From: Gammaproteobacteria bacterium UBA3498
Lineage (GTDB): Bacteria; Pseudomonadota; Gammaproteobacteria; Pseudomonadales; Pseudohongiellaceae
Assembly: GCA_002377605.1 (NCBI GenBank)
Contig: DFQD01000052.1
Span: 3,720 to 28,264, forward strand
Length of the DNA stretch: 24,545 nucleotides
Reading direction: 5' to 3'
The translations under genes and the position numbers were made by a program. Position 1 is the first letter of the stretch, and each line of letters begins with the position of its first letter. The notes below the pieces were generated by a model that was not told the origin of the DNA, made no database searches, and saw only the letters and a list, made by a program, of their open reading frames with translations. Shown piece after piece: positions 21,554 through 24,545 of the stretch.

Positions 21554-23383
21554 TTAACTTAATTGGTATTCAGGCTGACTCAGTAACAGATGCAAAGTCA
21601 TTCGAAGCGAATCTTCCATATAGGATTCTGCTTCTACAATATTCGTTGTGCCAATTTCATTGCTAAGAAAATCTATCAGCATATTTCGAGCGTCCGCTCC
21701 AGGGGCAACCCGCATAAATCTGGCTACAAAGTAATCAATTACTTCAGCAGTATTCGTTAACTGTTGATCCATTACCATCTTACTTAAATTCAACCGCGCC
21801 GTGTGACGAGGAATCGGCTTTACCCGTTCAATTGCCATTTGCCAACCACGGAAGCTTCCATAGCGAGTATTAAAGTCTTCATCTCTGTCTGCGAGCATGT
21901 TGGATTCAGCCATTACCTGTCCTTCACCAATGCTGGAGGGTTGGGTCGCCGAAGTGATATCTAGTCCTTCACGAATACGACGAGCAACACTTTGGATCTC
22001 ACGACTCCCATTGCGGCGATCGGAAGGAATAAAATTTATATCTGGGAACAAGACATCGCGGGCAAAGTTTCCTCGTTCCAGCAACAAGCCTGGAGTTATC
22101 CAACTTCGACCACCTGCCCAACCAGCAACTGTCGGAGGCCTAAACAAAGTCTGTCCCAAGGCTCCTGTGGCAGAATTAAAATCAGGAACACCAGGTACAT
22201 CTTCTAATCCCAGTTTCACATAGGTGGAAACTGCTAGCTCTACCGGACTCTTAATGTGAGTTCCAACGGAGGCAGCACTATAGAAATCTTTAGACAGGAA
22301 TATCGTTTCTAACAGGGGCGCAACTTCATAATTGGAATTGCGAAACACATTGCCCAATTCGTTTTGCAGCTCAGGGCTGAGATCTTCACGAACGAAGAAT
22401 CGATAGATTTTTCCAGCGATATATTCAGCAGTAACCGGTTGCTCCATGATAATGTCAATTACTTCAACGCCATCAAGGTTTCCGCTCCGTCCTAAAAATT
22501 GTTTTACGCCATTGTCGTGTTCATCTTCGTTAATGACGAACTCAAGATCAGCATAATTCCATCCAGTAAATGCACGTGCTGCTTCTCGAATGTCTCTTTC
22601 GCTGTAATTGCCTACACCCATGGTAAACAGTTCCATGATTTCACGGGCAAAGTTCTCGTTTGGTGCACCTTTTACATTCACACCTGCGTCAAGAAAAGAG
22701 AGCATGGCTGGGTCTTGGGCAATAGCCACCATAAGATCGCGAAAATTGCCAGTTCCCATTTCGTGGAAGAGTTCAATTTCGACTAATAGTTTGCGATAGT
22801 CGCGCACTTTAGTTTCGTTAACTGCATAGTGGCCGTGCCAGAACAAAGCCATTTTTTCCTGCAATGGATTATTGGAATCCACCATGCGATTCGCCCACCA
22901 ATAGGCGACCCGATTAGTCTCCAACACACTGGCTCTCAACCAATAAAAGAATTTATTTACGACAGGTTGTAAACGACGATTGCCAGTAGGCTTAACTTTT
23001 ATACCTAATGCTTCCCCAGTCTCTTTCGCTAAATCAGTTGTAGCTGGTCGACTTGGAGGAAAAGGCTCTAATCCTGGATCATGAATTCCAGAATGGTCGA
23101 AGGACTGCAAGTGGCTGTTCGCAGCAGGATCAAAATAGACCAAGCTGCGTACTGCCTCATCAGGGGACATGGACGCCAGCAGGTCAATGTCAGCGGGAGT
23201 GCCACCAAATCCAGCTCGCTCTAATAAGTGGGCTGCTCGATCATAATTCCAATCAGTACTAGCAAGGGGGGAAAGATCGTCTTGCCAAGAAATTAAGCCT
23301 CCTTGCTGCGCAAAAGCTGCGCTGCACGTCAGTAATGTCGCAATACCTGCGCCCCCAAGGGCTTTTGTTATCCGTCCTCTCAT
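21554..23383 (-). CDS. DUF1800 protein, exported
   Basis: This 609-residue protein has a signal peptide (1-25, ending AAFAQ). DUF1800 landmarks are AAHLLERAGFGGTPADIDLLASM near the N-terminus, WANRMVDSNNPLQEKMALFWHGHYAVNETKV, the PNENFAREIMELFTMGVGNYSERDIREAARAFTGW block, IYRFFVREDLSPEL, and FRPPTVAGWAGGRSWITPGLLLERGNFA. The family has no assigned enzymatic function, and is commonly encoded next to a Tat-exported DUF1501 protein, as here. GGAG eight bases before the ATG supports the start. It is the first gene of the pair, with 130 nt separating it from the PQQ dehydrogenase gene upstream on the same strand; no clear terminator or promoter was recognised in that gap. Confidence 0.92.
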   Translation of the reverse strand: MRGRITKALGGAGIATLLTCSAAFAQQGGLISWQDDLSPLASTDWNYDRAAHLLERAGFGGTPADIDLLASMSPDEAVRSLVYFDPAANSHLQSFDHSGIHDPGLEPFPPSRPATTDLAKETGEALGIKVKPTGNRRLQPVVNKFFYWLRASVLETNRVAYWWANRMVDSNNPLQEKMALFWHGHYAVNETKVRDYRKLLVEIELFHEMGTGNFRDLMVAIAQDPAMLSFLDAGVNVKGAPNENFAREIMELFTMGVGNYSERDIREAARAFTGWNYADLEFVINEDEHDNGVKQFLGRSGNLDGVEVIDIIMEQPVTAEYIAGKIYRFFVREDLSPELQNELGNVFRNSNYEVAPLLETIFLSKDFYSAASVGTHIKSPVELAVSTYVKLGLEDVPGVPDFNSATGALGQTLFRPPTVAGWAGGRSWITPGLLLERGNFARDVLFPDINFIPSDRRNGSREIQSVARRIREGLDITSATQPSSIGEGQVMAESNMLADRDEDFNTRYGSFRGWQMAIERVKPIPRHTARLNLSKMVMDQQLTNTAEVIDYFVARFMRVAPGADARNMLIDFLSNEIGTTNIVEAESYMEDSLRMTLHLLLSQPEYQLS

Positions 23384-23513
23384 GAGGTTTTCTCCAGGTT
23401 CTTTCTACTGCCTCCAAATACACCATCCAACTTTAGCCTGTTTTTTGCTATCGGTGAATACTCAGAAGTTTGCGATGAAGCAACCCAACTCTAATTGTTT
23501 AGCGCTTTCAAAA

Positions 23514-24545
23514 CTACTCAGGTAGCGAGAAAACCACCAATTCGTCGTCGTTGTCACGACCACCGCCGGCAACCGCGATGTATTGCCTGCCTTGATGCAT
23601 GTAGCTCATGGGCGGACCATGCAGGCGCTGATCAACTAGCACTTCCGCTACGGTCCTCCCGGTATTCTTATCCAAGGCTACAAGAATCGAACCATGGGCT
23701 TGTGGATCAATCTCATCTTTCTGAGCGAGGAATGACACTAGAAGAGTCTTTGTAACCAAGATGCCGCCTTCTGCAACAACGTCATCATAGACAGATCCCA
23801 GTGGCGGTAAATCCAGATGCTCTAGCATAGGATGATTGGCCGGGCCCATTCCAAATGGAATCTGCCATACATGGTTGCCAGTATTCAGGTCTATTGCGGT
23901 AATTCGACGATAAGGTGGTTTTAATAAAGGTAATCCAAAAGGTCCTACCTGTCTTTCCATCTGGATAACAAAGGGCCAGTCTGAGGTGCCCTCAGGTGGA
24001 GCGATTAACGACATACCATGGGGACGCGTTGCAGACGGTATATATAATATGCCTGTTTCAGGATCGATGCTGGCACCTGGAAAATTCGCACCTCCACCGG
24101 CACCGGGCACTACAAAGGTTGCCAGTTTATCATTGTCGCCACGAACGATTGGAGGTGTGAAAATCGGACCCAAGACAAAATTGTTAGCAATTTCTCGAGC
24201 TTCTGCAGCTATCTCCGGTGTGAAATCAATTAAATCGTCTTCAGTTACACCCTGACGATCAAATGGAGCAGGCTTGGTTGGAAACGGTTGGGTTGGGTGG
24301 GCCCGTTCACCTGGAACTGTGCTAGGGGCGACGGATCTTTCTTCGATGGGCCATACCGGTTCACCAGTAATACGATCGAATACATAAGTGAAGGCTGTTT
24401 TAGATACTTGAGCGACAGCTTTAATGGGTTCACCATCGACTACAATGTCCACCAGGTTTGGCGCTGAACCAATATCGTAATCCCACAGACCATGATGAAC
24501 TGTTTGGAAATGCCAAAGCCTTTCACCAGTTTCAACATCCAGTGC
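23514..24545 (-). CDS. PQQ-dependent dehydrogenase, C-terminal part (N-terminus outside window)
   Basis: The frame runs open to the window edge (24545), so about the first half of the protein is missing. A GTG at 24452 is internal and not a start. The visible 343 residues begin with ALDVETGERLWHFQ and the active-site loop HHGLWDYD, whose first Asp is the expected catalytic base, followed by the QVSKTAF Lys. The remainder is nearly colinear with the protein at 17001-18947, with long identical blocks such as GEPIKAVAQVSKT, HPTQPFPTKPAPF and KPPYRRITAIDLNTG. It is therefore a close paralogue and probably also a lipid-anchored or soluble periplasmic enzyme. Its N-terminal signal cannot be seen. 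It ends 130 nt upstream of the DUF1800 start. Confidence 0.9.
   Translation of the reverse strand, partial: ALDVETGERLWHFQTVHHGLWDYDIGSAPNLVDIVVDGEPIKAVAQVSKTAFTYVFDRITGEPVWPIEERSVAPSTVPGERAHPTQPFPTKPAPFDRQGVTEDDLIDFTPEIAAEAREIANNFVLGPIFTPPIVRGDNDKLATFVVPGAGGGANFPGASIDPETGILYIPSATRPHGMSLIAPPEGTSDWPFVIQMERQVGPFGLPLLKPPYRRITAIDLNTGNHVWQIPFGMGPANHPMLEHLDLPPLGSVYDDVVAEGGILVTKTLLVSFLAQKDEIDPQAHGSILVALDKNTGRTVAEVLVDQRLHGPPMSYMHQGRQYIAVAGGGRDNDDELVVFSLPE

Noticed and set aside
24450..24452. GTG start of the last PQQ gene
   Set aside because: The same frame continues upstream to the window edge with conserved propeller and active-site residues, so this is an internal Val.

Overview
The window looks like part of the chromosome of an uncultured, probably marine, Gram-negative bacterium, most likely a gammaproteobacterium. 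This rests on the moderate, slightly AT-rich composition, the many exported proteins (Sec, Tat and lipoprotein signals), and the mix of PQQ dehydrogenases, NHL-repeat proteins, a DUF1800/DUF1501 pair and a DECR-like SDR. The taxonomic call is an inference; there is no rRNA or other marker in the window. No tRNA, IS element, integrase or CRISPR array was seen, and no stretch longer than about 210 bases lacks a gene.

Layout. 1-2354 (+): 5'-truncated FMN-dependent alpha-hydroxy-acid (lactate-type) dehydrogenase, a PNPOx-like flavin split-barrel protein and a small membrane-anchored unknown. 2355-5821 (-): a secreted NHL propeller followed by a membrane-bound Gcd-type PQQ dehydrogenase. 6030-7476 (-): a small SRPBCC protein and a secreted protein of unknown function. 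7638-10421 (+): a soluble PQQ propeller dehydrogenase and a membrane-anchored LCM-type methyltransferase. 10422-13388 (-): NHL propeller, dienoyl-CoA-reductase-like SDR, NHL propeller. 13514-14362 (-): an exported relative of the DNA/RNA non-specific endonucleases that lacks the catalytic motif. 14548-18947 (-): a tightly packed operon of a PQQ lipoprotein dehydrogenase, a cytochrome c-PQQ dehydrogenase fusion and a small DUF6122-like membrane protein. 19051-20223 (+): a redoxin/DsbD-N fusion whose active-site CxxC is interrupted by an in-frame TGA. 20278-23383 (-): DUF1800 and DUF1501. 23514-24545 (-): the C-terminal part of another PQQ dehydrogenase, a close paralogue of the one at 17001-18947.

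The dominant theme is periplasmic oxidation: five PQQ beta-propeller dehydrogenases and three NHL propellers in 24.5 kb, with a lactate-type flavin dehydrogenase. Electrons would pass to quinone (the Gcd-type enzyme) or to cytochrome c (the fusion). No PQQ biosynthesis gene lies in the window.

The most notable locus is 19051-20223. The UGA at 19300-19302 sits exactly where the first Cys of the redox motif is expected (W-U-P-Y-C). The same frame stays open for 306 further codons, and a perfect 7-bp hairpin with a G-starting loop begins 14 nt after the UGA. Together these indicate a selenoprotein in which selenocysteine replaces the catalytic Cys. An annotation that treats UGA only as stop would split it into two fragments.
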